DNA of 64,000 nucleotides, taken from assembly GCF_000986795.1 (NCBI RefSeq), contig NZ_LAYZ01000023.1, positions 1-64,000 of the forward strand. Direction: 5' to 3'. Positions 45,047-53,703 of this stretch are shown here, in pieces; position 1 is the stretch's first letter, and each line of letters starts with the position of its first letter. The stretch is from Salinicoccus sediminis (GTDB lineage: Bacteria > Bacillota > Bacilli > Staphylococcales > Salinicoccaceae). The translations under genes and the position numbers were made by a program. The notes under the pieces are model-generated. The model worked only from the letters and a program-made list of their open reading frames with translations. It was not told the origin of the DNA and did no database searches.

Positions 45047-46177
45047 CTATGTCTTTCCCCTGGTCTTTACCATTGTGGAGTTAAGCAGGTAGGATTCTTC
45101 ATACTTCAATGCCAAATCAGCAATGAAGATATGAACAGATTCAGGTTCAAGCCTTTCAAGCAATATCCGGTAAGATTCTTTTTCCGAAGCGTCTGCCTTA
45201 TATTTGAAGTGCCCCCATGCATGCTGCAAGAAGTTCCTCATATGCTTCTCGTCATATTTCTTTTCATATGCCTCATCAAGCAGTAGTCTGAACCTGGCAA
45301 CGGACATGTTTTCCCTCTCTTTTAACAATTCACGGATTTCATCGTAGATTTTCCGGCTTTTTGATAGAACAAAATACTTCTCTTCTGCCCAAACCTGTTC
45401 TATCATACTGACATCTTTCTTTGTCAGCCCCACTTCCATCATACGACCGAGAAAAGAACGCATGTACATATAATGACGGAGAAGGGGCATATTTCCATTT
45501 GGCTGATATCCCAACGGCGCATTCATGGGGTCCAGGTATTTCACTTCCCCGCTCCCCGGCCCGGGTCCTACATTTATATACCCCAGATATGTTTTATTCT
45601 GTGGTTTATAATCTGTGTGATTCATGTCTTTTTCCGCATACAAAGAAAGCCGCCCATGGTCCATCTCGTAGCGTACTCTGAACTTCAGGTACTCCTTACC
45701 ATAACTATGGGTCGAATAGTACATCTGGTTCATGCCGGTTTTCTTCGGCATACACCGGATGATCCTGCCAAAATGCCTGTACAATTCCCCGGTTCTGAAT
45801 ATATCGATAAAACGGCGTGGCGTCCTATGCTTCAGGAAAAAATGTATTCTGTAGAATAATGCAACCGCCTCTTTTGGCGAATCAAAAGGGAAATAGGGAA
45901 AGTTGACAGCAATGATATCAACCGGCCTGAGTGGGTGATGGAATCTTATAGAACATCCTTTGATATTGACAAGCCGAGCCGGCATACGGCTGGAACTGGA
46001 GGCGTTAGACAGACGGATGAGCGCATGCGCAACATCCCCGAAAATCGCCATTCCCGCATCATTCAGTATCACTTCCCCCTTATGATATTTCCCTTGGGCA
46101 TGTGCCCTTTTTGCACCAAAATCGTGTACATTGAACCTCTCCACCAGATCGATAATGATATCTCCTGAGGTTTTCAT
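45047..46177 (-). CDS. Catalase-superfamily protein, atypical
   Basis: The product has 376 residues. GAGGAGGG lies 6 bases before the ATG at 46177. The N-terminal half follows the catalase fold: FNVHDFGAKRAHAQGKYHKG (distal His in HAQG), ALIRLSNASSSSRMPARLVN, then KGCSIRFHHPLRPVDIIAVN with an Asn and PYFPF. The typical proximal-heme motif RxFxYxDxxxxRLG is not evident, and the protein lacks the C-terminal part of large catalases. It may be a peroxidase or allene-oxide-synthase-like heme protein rather than a true catalase. Confidence 0.72.
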   Translation of the reverse strand: MKTSGDIIIDLVERFNVHDFGAKRAHAQGKYHKGEVILNDAGMAIFGDVAHALIRLSNASSSSRMPARLVNIKGCSIRFHHPLRPVDIIAVNFPYFPFDSPKEAVALFYRIHFFLKHRTPRRFIDIFRTGELYRHFGRIIRCMPKKTGMNQMYYSTHSYGKEYLKFRVRYEMDHGRLSLYAEKDMNHTDYKPQNKTYLGYINVGPGPGSGEVKYLDPMNAPLGYQPNGNMPLLRHYMYMRSFLGRMMEVGLTKKDVSMIEQVWAEEKYFVLSKSRKIYDEIRELLKERENMSVARFRLLLDEAYEKKYDEKHMRNFLQHAWGHFKYKADASEKESYRILLERLEPESVHIFIADLALKYEESYLLNSTMVKTRGKT

Positions 46178-46285
46178 CTGCATCCCTCCTCTTTATCCGC
46201 TTTTATGACGCTCTCCTTATTGTATATTCATTTCTACCCTTTCTGTTATCGTCTACTCCCACGGGTACTAAAAAACGGATTGCCA

Positions 46286-46313
46286 TAAAAAAACAGGCCA
46301 AAACAGGCCTGTT
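46286..46313 (-). terminator. Terminator after the first RumA-type gene
   Basis: AACAGGCC and GGCCTGTT form an 8-base stem, followed on the minus strand by seven T residues. Confidence 0.85.
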
Positions 46314-46326
46314 CGTATTTCCAAAG

Positions 46327-47721
46327 CTATTCATCAATTCTTCTGAGCAGCGACACAACCTCCACATGTACAGTATGAGGGAACAGATCCACCGGCTGCA
46401 CCTGTTCGAGTTCGTATCCGAACTCTCTGAGCCACGTAATGTCATCTGCAAAAGATTCCGGATTGCAGGAAACATAAACCACCCTGTCAGTCTGGAGTCT
46501 CCCGATTCTTCTCATCACTTTTCCGCCGGCACCGGAACGCGGCGGGTCAAGCATAAGCAGATCCGGCCTCCCCCACGTTTCAAGTACTTCGTCCATGCCG
46601 CGCCTCGCATCTTTGGCCAGGAAGAACGTATTCTCTATGCCATTGTCGGCAGCATTCCTTTTTGCGGATTCGATGGATGTTTCCACGATTTCAATGCCGG
46701 CAAGCTCTTTCACCCTCGAAGCAAACGGGAGGGAAAAGGTTCCGACTCCGCAGAACAGATCGATCATGCGTTCATCTTTTCCAGCATCTGCCATCCCGAT
46801 CGCCAGATCCACAAGTTTCTCTGCCTGTACCGGATTTGTCTGGAAAAATGTATCGAACCAGATCCGGTATTTATAACCGTACATCTCATCATTGATGTAA
46901 TCCCGGCCATAGAGTATATGGGTTTCCTCGGACTGGGCCATATCCGCCCATTCCCTGTTTTCCATCCACATCAGACTTTTGACGTTGTCAAACTTCTCCG
47001 TAATCCTTCTGATCAGATTGTCCACCGCTGCCTCGAGCGGGCCACCTGGTGATTCGGTCGCAAAGACGGCCAGCATGAGTTCATCCGTCTTCTGCGACTG
47101 TCTGACCATCAGATTGCGCAGAAGTCCAGTATGTTCATCTTTATCATAGCCGCTCAAATTGAATTCTTTCCGCCACCTTGACACTTCGAGCATCGCTTCA
47201 ACCATTTCGTTTCCAGCAATCAGGCATGTATCCAGATCAATCACTTTCCGGAAATTACCGAGTTCATGCATGCCGAGAGAACCATCACTGCCGAAAGTGA
47301 ACTCCATCTTGTTCCGGTATTCCCACGGGCTTTCTGCACCGATTGCATCTTTGACGACCCCGGTATCAAAGCCATGCCGGCTGAGGAAGCGCTTGACCTC
47401 TTCTGTCTTATACCGCAGCTGGCTGCCATAGGACCAATGCTGCCAGACACATCCACCGCACAGTTCAAAATGCGGACAGGCCGGTTCGATCCTCTCGGGG
47501 CTGGCCTTTACAATTTCATCAGGCAGGACCCGCGCTTTCTTGCGGTTTGGGTTCGAAACCGTCACCTTCACCTCTTCACCTACCAGCGTCTGGGGCACGT
47601 TCAATTTAAGCTTCCGGGGATTGTTACCCCCTGTATCCCGCCAGACTGCGCCCATGCCGGATCCCTTTTTATCCAGTTTCTCTATCGTCACAGTATGAGT
47701 TTCAAAATCCTGTTTCGCCAC
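46327..47721 (-). CDS. RumA/TrmA-family 23S rRNA (uracil-C5)-methyltransferase, copy 1
   Basis: The product has 464 residues. The N-terminal TRAM-like domain is followed by a [4Fe-4S] motif (CPHFELCGGCVWQ plus a later Cys in LDTCLIAG). The SAM-binding MIDLFCGVGTFSLPF and DPPRSGAGG segments and the catalytic Cys in YVSCNPESFADD follow. It methylates a uracil in RNA, usually of 23S rRNA. The start is GTG at 47721 with AAGGAG. A second family member is at 59490-60845; which uracil each modifies is not clear. Confidence 0.92.
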   Translation of the reverse strand: MAKQDFETHTVTIEKLDKKGSGMGAVWRDTGGNNPRKLKLNVPQTLVGEEVKVTVSNPNRKKARVLPDEIVKASPERIEPACPHFELCGGCVWQHWSYGSQLRYKTEEVKRFLSRHGFDTGVVKDAIGAESPWEYRNKMEFTFGSDGSLGMHELGNFRKVIDLDTCLIAGNEMVEAMLEVSRWRKEFNLSGYDKDEHTGLLRNLMVRQSQKTDELMLAVFATESPGGPLEAAVDNLIRRITEKFDNVKSLMWMENREWADMAQSEETHILYGRDYINDEMYGYKYRIWFDTFFQTNPVQAEKLVDLAIGMADAGKDERMIDLFCGVGTFSLPFASRVKELAGIEIVETSIESAKRNAADNGIENTFFLAKDARRGMDEVLETWGRPDLLMLDPPRSGAGGKVMRRIGRLQTDRVVYVSCNPESFADDITWLREFGYELEQVQPVDLFPHTVHVEVVSLLRRIDE

Positions 47722-47828
47722 ACCAGCAACTCCTTAATATCAATTGCTCAACTTTATGTTCAACTGCTCTATCCATTTTATAGAGTACAGGCTGTATTGG
47801 CAATACGTTTCCGCCTGTTTCACCATCC

Positions 47829-48248
47829 CTAGATCCAGAATCTAACCAGCAGGCCGATCGCAAGGCCGAACACACCATGGCCGAATGTCCAGTAGAACCA
47901 TGCGGAAGCATCATTCCAGGCCGGTGGTGTCTCTGTGAGTGCGCTGAGGAAATAAAGAATTCCGCCGCCTGCTGCAAAAACCAGTATATACGGCCACACT
48001 GCCATCTCCCAGCCGAAAGGGATGAGGAGATAGAAAAGTATGACAGCGCTGGCGATGCAGGTCGCATAATGGAACAGGATGCCGGTGATCCAATAATCAC
48101 TCCATTTTTTGAGGAACGGCATATAATCCATATTGTAGAGCAGTATATCCGCCCTGCTCCCGGTCATCAGGCGGACGGCTTTCATTATACCAGCGAGAAT
48201 GACACCGGCAATGATCCCTATAAGAATGAGTTTTATAAAAATAATCAT
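47829..48248 (-). CDS. Four-helix membrane protein, YagU-like
   Basis: The product has 139 residues. The ATG at 48248 follows GGAGG by 6 bases. Four helices and several aromatic loops (PAWNDASAWFYWTFGHGVFG) resemble YagU/DUF1440 proteins, a family of uncertain function. The match is by pattern only. It lies between the RumA-type gene and a divergent macrodomain gene. Confidence 0.6.
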   Translation of the reverse strand: MIIFIKLILIGIIAGVILAGIMKAVRLMTGSRADILLYNMDYMPFLKKWSDYWITGILFHYATCIASAVILFYLLIPFGWEMAVWPYILVFAAGGGILYFLSALTETPPAWNDASAWFYWTFGHGVFGLAIGLLVRFWI

Positions 48249-48376
48249 CTCAAGCCTCCAAATTAAAGTATAGTTCAAATATACCCGCCGGAAACCATAT
48301 TTATCGTACAATCAATCTGATTTTTGGATTATTTACTTTATAAATGCCAAAATGGAAATAAGAGAGGTGATTTCAG

Positions 48377-49276
48377 TTGGGACAATTGAACCTTGATGAA
48401 TATGAGGATAATATAAAGCTTTTTGATCCATTCGTGCCGGAAGAAAGTGACATCACGCAAAAAACCGGACTTACAGACGATATACTTTTCATCCTGAGGA
48501 ATGAAAAGGCGGGCACGCAGGATATTGAAATACCTGAAGACTACAAAGCAAAAAGAAGACTGGTCAGGGCTTTGCTGAATATCAGACAGCCGCTGCCGCT
48601 GGACAAAGAAATGATGGCGAAACTGGATACACTGCTCCAGATTGAACTGGAGGAAAAAGCGCTCATTGAAACAGAGCAGATTGAGACGGTCCGGAAGCAA
48701 TATCCTGATTCCTCGATATCCCAGGCCGATAAAATGGCACTCTGGACGGGCGATATTACCGCTGTGCGTGCAGATGCAGTGGTCAATGCCGCAAACAAAG
48801 CGCTGCTCGGCTCCATGCAGCCGCTCGGTGCCAGTGTGGATAATGCCATCCATTCAGCCGCCGGCCCCATGCTCCGTGATGACTGTGCGGAAATCATCCA
48901 TCTCCAAAAGAATGAAGAGCAGACCGGTGATGCAAAGATTACAAGAGGCTACAACCTGCCTGCAAAATATGTCATCCATACTGTCGGTCCTGCCGTAGAA
49001 CAGGGCGGCGGCCTTACGGAAGGGCATCAGGAACTGCTCTCTTCAAGCTACATTTCCTGTCTTGAACTCGCAACGCAGATGGATGATATCAGGACACTCG
49101 TTTTCCCTTCAATCTCAACCGGCGAATCGGGTTTCCCGGTGCAGCAGGCTGCAGAAATTGCAGTCGGCACTGTAAATGAATGGCTTGAGAAAAACGATCA
49201 TCATTTCAGCAAGATCATATTTGATGTGGATGGAGAATTTCACAGGGAGATATATTTGAATATACTGGAAAAATGA
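48377..49276 (+). CDS. Macrodomain protein (Zn-Macro-like, zinc ligands absent)
   Basis: The product has 299 residues. The start is a TTG with GAGGTGAT. About 130 residues of helical N-terminal region precede the macrodomain: LWTGDITAVRADAVVNAANK, SVDNAIHSAAGPMLRDDC, GDAKITRGYNLPAKYVIHTVGPA and FPSISTGESGFP. This layout is that of the SirTM-linked protein-ADP-ribose hydrolases of Staphylococcus and Streptococcus. Those carry a Cys/His/Cys zinc cluster after NAAN; here that loop reads GSMQPLGAS with no Cys or His. No sirTM, gcvH-L or lplA neighbour is present. It probably acts on ADP-ribosylated substrates in the cytoplasm. Confidence 0.88.
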   Translation: MGQLNLDEYEDNIKLFDPFVPEESDITQKTGLTDDILFILRNEKAGTQDIEIPEDYKAKRRLVRALLNIRQPLPLDKEMMAKLDTLLQIELEEKALIETEQIETVRKQYPDSSISQADKMALWTGDITAVRADAVVNAANKALLGSMQPLGASVDNAIHSAAGPMLRDDCAEIIHLQKNEEQTGDAKITRGYNLPAKYVIHTVGPAVEQGGGLTEGHQELLSSSYISCLELATQMDDIRTLVFPSISTGESGFPVQQAAEIAVGTVNEWLEKNDHHFSKIIFDVDGEFHREIYLNILEK

Positions 49277-49303
49277 TGAACCTCCGGGGCTCCCGGAGGT
49301 TCA
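49277..49303. terminator. Hairpin between the macrodomain and mhqO-like genes
   Basis: TGAACCTCCGGG and CCCGGAGGTTCA form a perfect 12-base stem with a 3-base loop between convergent genes. T runs are short, so termination may be modest. Confidence 0.65.
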
Positions 49304-49304
49304 T

Positions 49305-50249
49305 TCACGTCCATTCTTCGATAGGCCTCAGCTTTGCTTCTATCTCCCCGCGCTCCGGCTCCAAAAACGGCGGCAGATCCAGGTGATCCCCCAAATCTCC
49401 GACAGATGAATCTGCAGTGAATCCCCGTGCTTTTGGACCCACGATTTCAAACATGACACCGTTGTCTTCCCTGAAATACAGACTTTCGAAATAATATCTG
49501 TCCTTCACTCCGGTCGTCCTGTACCCTTTCTCCTTCAAAAGCCTGTCCCATTCTTCAAGCGGTCTGTCTGCCGAATGGATGGCCAGGTGATGGACACTGC
49601 CTTTTCCCGGGCGTTCTTTATCAGCGCGGGATTGCCTTATCAGTATTTCCCCGAACACTTCACCTTCCACAGACTGCATGACTGCGGTCTCATCATTTTC
49701 TCCGGCCTTCTTATATCCAAACAGGTCCTCAAGCAGACTGACGAGGGATTCTTTATCCTCCACAGTCATTTCAACTGTGCCCATGCCAAGGATCCGGTGT
49801 TCCGCTTCAACATCATTTCCTCCCCACGGGGACCATTCATCGGGGACGAGGTCTCCCTCATGGTTGATCAGGATGAGTTTCAGCCCTTCCCGGTCTCTGA
49901 AAACCAGTGAATCCCTGCCGGCATAATGGCCGATGCCCTCATTTTTCACTTCAAGCCTGTCCAGCCTCTCCTGCCAGTACAGAAGTGAATCATGGGAGGG
50001 GACGAGCAGCGCGATTCCGGAAATCGAGTCCGTCCCTTTGCGGGTAGCTCCGATATTCGGTATCTCGAAGAATGTCAGGTCATTGCCGGCACTGCCGGTC
50101 CTGTCACCGTAGAATACATGGTACATTCCCGTATCCCCCTGGTTCACAGATACTTTCACCCGCCTCAATCCGAGCACTGCCGTATAGAAATGATTATTTT
50201 CTTTCAGATCTTTTGTAAACATGGATATGTGATGATGTCCTCTGATCAT
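49305..50249 (-). CDS. Ring-cleaving dioxygenase of the MhqO/glyoxalase family
   Basis: The product has 314 residues. The ATG at 50249 has AGGTG 8 bases upstream and starts IRGHHHISMFTKDL. Two tandem vicinal-oxygen-chelate domains carry the metal ligands: His in GHHHISM, His in VHHLAIH and Glu in VMFEIVGPK. Members such as MhqO and MhqA detoxify quinones and hydroquinones. No MhqR regulator is adjacent. The YlmA-like ATPase gene ends 23 bases upstream. Confidence 0.85.
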   Translation of the reverse strand: MIRGHHHISMFTKDLKENNHFYTAVLGLRRVKVSVNQGDTGMYHVFYGDRTGSAGNDLTFFEIPNIGATRKGTDSISGIALLVPSHDSLLYWQERLDRLEVKNEGIGHYAGRDSLVFRDREGLKLILINHEGDLVPDEWSPWGGNDVEAEHRILGMGTVEMTVEDKESLVSLLEDLFGYKKAGENDETAVMQSVEGEVFGEILIRQSRADKERPGKGSVHHLAIHSADRPLEEWDRLLKEKGYRTTGVKDRYYFESLYFREDNGVMFEIVGPKARGFTADSSVGDLGDHLDLPPFLEPERGEIEAKLRPIEEWT

Positions 50250-50272
50250 TGAACGACACCTGTCCTTCCTTG

Positions 50273-51055
50273 TTATTTGGTGATGCTCATCCACGGCCGT
50301 CCGTTCTCCCAATGCACTTTCACAGGAATCTTATATACTTTGGACAGCAGCGTATCGGTAAGCACTTTCCTTTTCGGACCGCCGGCCGTAATTTCCCCGT
50401 CGCGCACAAGGAGGACATGGGTGACTGCATTTGTTATTTCCTCAATGTGATGTGTCACATACAGCAGATGGCTGGATTTCCGTGCGACGTGTTCAGCAAT
50501 ATCCAAAACATCCTCACGTGCCAGGACATCAAGCCCGGAACAGGGCTCATCAAGTATTAGCAGTTCCGGGTCCGCCATCAGTGCACGGCCGATCAAAACT
50601 CTCCGCTGTTCCCCCTGTGAAAGCAGATTATAGGTCTTATCCTTCAAATACAGGAGCCTGAGCTCTTTCAATATCTTTTCCGCACGCTTCCGGTCTTCTG
50701 CAGTAATTTCACGGTACAGGCCAAATGAGGCATGCTTCCCGCTGATGATGATATTCATTGCCGTTTCACGGTCCATTGTCTGGGCAAAGCGGCCAAGAGA
50801 GCTGCTGACGTAGCCGATCCTTTTGCGCAGTTTTGGAATACTCGCTTTGCCGAATTCAGTATCCAGCACTTTGACCTTTCCTGCAGTCGGATAATTATAA
50901 CCGGTGACAATGTTCAGGATGGAGGTCTTACCGGAGCCGTTCAGGCCCAGGATCGCCCAGTGTTCACCCCTGTCCACAGTCCAGTTGATATCCTTCAGTA
51001 TTTCAGCGCCGCTTCTTCGCCAATAAACATCTTCCATGGTGATGATCCTGTCCAT
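50273..51055 (-). CDS. ABC transporter ATP-binding protein (YlmA/ModF-like)
   Basis: The product has 260 residues and is a complete ATPase: Walker A GLNGSGKTS, Q-loop, signature LSQGEQRRVLIGRAL, Walker B LLILDEPCSGLD and H-loop VTHHIEEI. Permease genes are absent nearby. It resembles YlmA-type soluble ATPases whose transport role is unclear. The ATG at 51055 has GGGAG 8 bases upstream; a GTG at 51064 overlaps that site. Confidence 0.88.
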   Translation of the reverse strand: MDRIITMEDVYWRRSGAEILKDINWTVDRGEHWAILGLNGSGKTSILNIVTGYNYPTAGKVKVLDTEFGKASIPKLRKRIGYVSSSLGRFAQTMDRETAMNIIISGKHASFGLYREITAEDRKRAEKILKELRLLYLKDKTYNLLSQGEQRRVLIGRALMADPELLILDEPCSGLDVLAREDVLDIAEHVARKSSHLLYVTHHIEEITNAVTHVLLVRDGEITAGGPKRKVLTDTLLSKVYKIPVKVHWENGRPWMSITK

Positions 51056-51109
51056 ATCGAGCACTCCCGCTTCAAATCAGATTCACATCTTAAACTTCAA
51101 TATACATAA

Positions 51110-51140
51110 AAAGACGGCAGAATCAAAGTCTGCCGTCTTT
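51110..51140 (-). terminator. Terminator after cysK
   Basis: AAAGACGGCAG and CTGCCGTCTTT form an 11-base stem, followed on the minus strand by TTTTTATG. Confidence 0.88.
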
Positions 51141-51143
51141 CAA

Positions 51144-52064
51144 TCATTCATCAAATAAGTTCATGCTCAAATATCGCTCTCCTGTATCCGGAGCTATGGC
51201 CAGGACACGTTTCCCCGGTCCCAGTCTTTTTGCGACCTCGATCGCCGCAAAGGCGGAGGCGCCGGCCGATGGTCCCACGAAGATGCCTTCCTCCCGTGCC
51301 AGCCGTTTGAACATGTCCACTGCATCTTCGTCTGCAATCTGTATGATCTCATCGAAAACATCCGTATTCAATATATTCGGAATGAACCCCGGACTCGTTC
51401 CCACAAGTTTATGCTTCCCGGGTTCACCGCCCGAGAGCACCGGTGACCCTTTCGGCTCCACAACCGCAATATGGAGTCCCGGAAGATGTTCTTTCAACGT
51501 CTCACCCGTCCCCGTGATCGTACCGCCTGTTCCTGCCGTCGCGACGAAGGCCTCAAGATCACTGTCCATCTGATCCAGTATCTCAACGGCAGTGGTGGTC
51601 CGGTGAACATCAGGGTTCGCAAAATTCTCGAACTGCTGTGGAATGAAACTGTTGGGTATATCTTCCTGCAGTTCTTTCGCCTTTTGGATGCAGCCGGGCA
51701 TCTTCTCTTCGCTCGGTGTGAGCACCACTTCTGCACCGTAGGCTTTGAGGAGGTTTATCCGTTCGTTTGTCGAGCTGTCAGGCAGCACAAAAATCGCACG
51801 GTATCCTTTTGCTGCGGCATTCATCGCAAGACCGATGCCGGTGTTGCCGCTGGTCGGCTCGATGATGGTCCCGCCCGGCGCCACCAGACCGTCCTCCTCC
51901 GCTTTTTTAAGCATGGCGAACGCCGCGCGGTCCTTGACACTCTTGCTCGGATTGAACATCTCCAGCTTGACGAAAACGTCAGCCGCGCCTTCCGGCACCA
52001 CTTTATTGAGTTTGACAACCGGGGTGTCCCCGATCAGATCCACTATACTATCTACTCTGTTCAT
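51144..52064 (-). CDS. cysK: Cysteine synthase A (O-acetylserine sulfhydrylase)
   Basis: The product has 306 residues of the fold-type II PLP family: PLP lysine in NPSKSVKDRAAF, substrate loop PTSGNTGIGLA, phosphate loop GTGGTITGTG and the end GERYLS. It makes cysteine from O-acetylserine and sulfide. Full length. A promoter TTGCTT, 16 bases, TATAAT lies in the 73-base gap upstream. A GGAATTA sequence after it might be half of a CymR site (weak). Confidence 0.95.
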   Translation of the reverse strand: MNRVDSIVDLIGDTPVVKLNKVVPEGAADVFVKLEMFNPSKSVKDRAAFAMLKKAEEDGLVAPGGTIIEPTSGNTGIGLAMNAAAKGYRAIFVLPDSSTNERINLLKAYGAEVVLTPSEEKMPGCIQKAKELQEDIPNSFIPQQFENFANPDVHRTTTAVEILDQMDSDLEAFVATAGTGGTITGTGETLKEHLPGLHIAVVEPKGSPVLSGGEPGKHKLVGTSPGFIPNILNTDVFDEIIQIADEDAVDMFKRLAREEGIFVGPSAGASAFAAIEVAKRLGPGKRVLAIAPDTGERYLSMNLFDE

Positions 52065-52137
52065 GAATTGAACCCTCTTTCACGTTTAATTCCTATTACC
52101 ATAGTATATTATAAAACTGTGAATGGTCCAAGCAACA

Positions 52138-53010
52138 TTATTTATCCGGCTGCATAAACAGGCTGACCGCCCCGTACAGGGCGGCATCATTGAACAATTC
52201 TGCTATTTTAAATTCCGTTTTCAAAAAATCCGGCGGCAGGAATGATTCTATGTGCCTCTTTATGATATCGAGCAGGAAATCCCCCTGCTGTGATATGCCG
52301 CCGCCGATGATCACATGCCCGGGATCGAACATGATGATAATCTGCGCCAGCCCTTCTGCCACGTCATGGGCCCAGTCATTGATGATCTTCCTGCTTTGTT
52401 CATCTCCGGCTCTGGCCCGTTCAAACAATTCTTCCGTCTCCATTCCAGGTCCCAGGCTCTCCTGCAGCCTCAGCTTGAGTGCGGACGTGGCGGCGCGCTG
52501 TTCATAATTCAAACCGGACGGATCTTTGAGCAGATAGCCCACCGCATTTGCCTGGTTGTGCGCGCCGCCGGTCAATCCGCCACTGTAGAAGGCTCCGCCT
52601 ATACCCGTGCCTAGGGTGATGCAGAAGACGCCATCCTTGCCATGCCCCGCCCCTTTCCACATCTCACCCAGGAGCGCTGCATTCACGTCATTTTCAACAT
52701 GGACAGGCAGGCCGAACCGTTTGCTCAGATGTGCTTTGAACGGCGTCCCTTTATAACCCGGAATCGTCGGTCCTGCATAGATGATTTCGCCCTTTTCCCT
52801 GTCGACGATTCCCGCCGTACTGATGCCGATGCCTCTGATGTCTTCACCCCGGTCCAGTTCCTCCCTGACGAGGGATTCAACTTTGTTGAGTATGCCGTTG
52901 TCTTGATTACCGCCCGTTTTTATCTTGTCCCGTACCGAGAGACTGTGATCATCATTCACCACTGCACTCTTGATGAATGTCCCTCCGATATCTACAGCCA
53001 GATAGCTCAT
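52138..53010 (-). CDS. nanK: ROK-family sugar kinase, probable N-acetylmannosamine kinase
   Basis: The product has 290 residues. The ATG at 53010 follows AGGTGG. ROK motifs are the phosphate-binding LAVDIGGTFIKSAVV, HVENDVNAALLGE, the LGTGIGGAF loop and GHVIIGGGIS. The ROK zinc-finger Cys residues (CxCGxxGC type) are absent, as in staphylococcal NanK. It lies after two regulators opposite nanA and nanT, so phosphorylation of N-acetylmannosamine in sialic-acid catabolism is the likely role (inference). Confidence 0.82.
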   Translation of the reverse strand: MSYLAVDIGGTFIKSAVVNDDHSLSVRDKIKTGGNQDNGILNKVESLVREELDRGEDIRGIGISTAGIVDREKGEIIYAGPTIPGYKGTPFKAHLSKRFGLPVHVENDVNAALLGEMWKGAGHGKDGVFCITLGTGIGGAFYSGGLTGGAHNQANAVGYLLKDPSGLNYEQRAATSALKLRLQESLGPGMETEELFERARAGDEQSRKIINDWAHDVAEGLAQIIIMFDPGHVIIGGGISQQGDFLLDIIKRHIESFLPPDFLKTEFKIAELFNDAALYGAVSLFMQPDK

Positions 53011-53019
53011 CGTTTCCAC

Positions 53020-53703
53020 CTAGTCTTTCCTGACGTTGCCGAGGTGCCCAGACAATATCTTTTTGGCACCCTCCGCATCCTTATCAATGATTTTTTCTAT
53101 GATTTCCCTATGCTCTTTGAGCATCTTCTTTATCTCTTCGCTGCTCAGGTCGATGGATGGTGCAACCTCGAAGAAATAGTTCGTAATGATGCTGGTCATC
53201 TGTATGAACAGATCGTTGCCGGTCGACCGAAGGAGCTGCTCATGGAATTCCCGGTCTATTTCCCGGAACCTGGCTGCTGAATCCACTGTATCATACCGTT
53301 TCAGAACTGCCTCCAGTGCAGCGAACTGTTCTGCTTCATCATTCCTGATGATTTCATCAATAGCACTGGATTCAAAAATCAGGCGGAGGCTGAGAACTTC
53401 TTCGAAGTCACCCCCGTTGATCTTCCACAGAAAGAAGAAATTGCTGAGGAGCTTGTCGATATTCGACCGGCTCAGCGTCGCCCCCTGGCCCTGCCGGATG
53501 CTGATCACACCGGTATTCTCCAAATAGCTGAGCGCTTCACGGACGACCGAGCGGCTGACGCCATACATTTCTGTAAATTTACGCTCGGTGGGCAGTTTAT
53601 CCCCCTCCGAGAGGCCATGCTCTATGATATAGCTTTTTATCTCCTGTATGACAGTCTGCTTCAGGGACTTCCTTTCCGTATTACTGATGGGTTCCATCAT
53701 CAC
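53020..53703 (-). CDS. GntR-family (FadR subfamily) regulator, proximal to nanK
   Basis: The product has 227 residues. The winged helix reads LPTERKFTEMYGVSRSVVRE, then YLENTGVISIRQGQG. The all-helical FCD domain carries metal-binding-type residues (EIDREFHEQLLRSTGN, KEHREIIEKI, LSGHLGNVRKD). It overlaps the second regulator by 23 bases, with GGAGG inside that gene. With its neighbour it presumably controls the nan genes. It is a FadR-type regulator where S. aureus uses an RpiR-type NanR. Confidence 0.9.
   Translation of the reverse strand: MMMEPISNTERKSLKQTVIQEIKSYIIEHGLSEGDKLPTERKFTEMYGVSRSVVREALSYLENTGVISIRQGQGATLSRSNIDKLLSNFFFLWKINGGDFEEVLSLRLIFESSAIDEIIRNDEAEQFAALEAVLKRYDTVDSAARFREIDREFHEQLLRSTGNDLFIQMTSIITNYFFEVAPSIDLSSEEIKKMLKEHREIIEKIIDKDAEGAKKILSGHLGNVRKD

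Noticed and set aside
52065-52137. T-box or S-box riboswitch ahead of cysK
   Set aside because: The gap is only 73 bases and contains an ordinary promoter; there is no room for a riboswitch.
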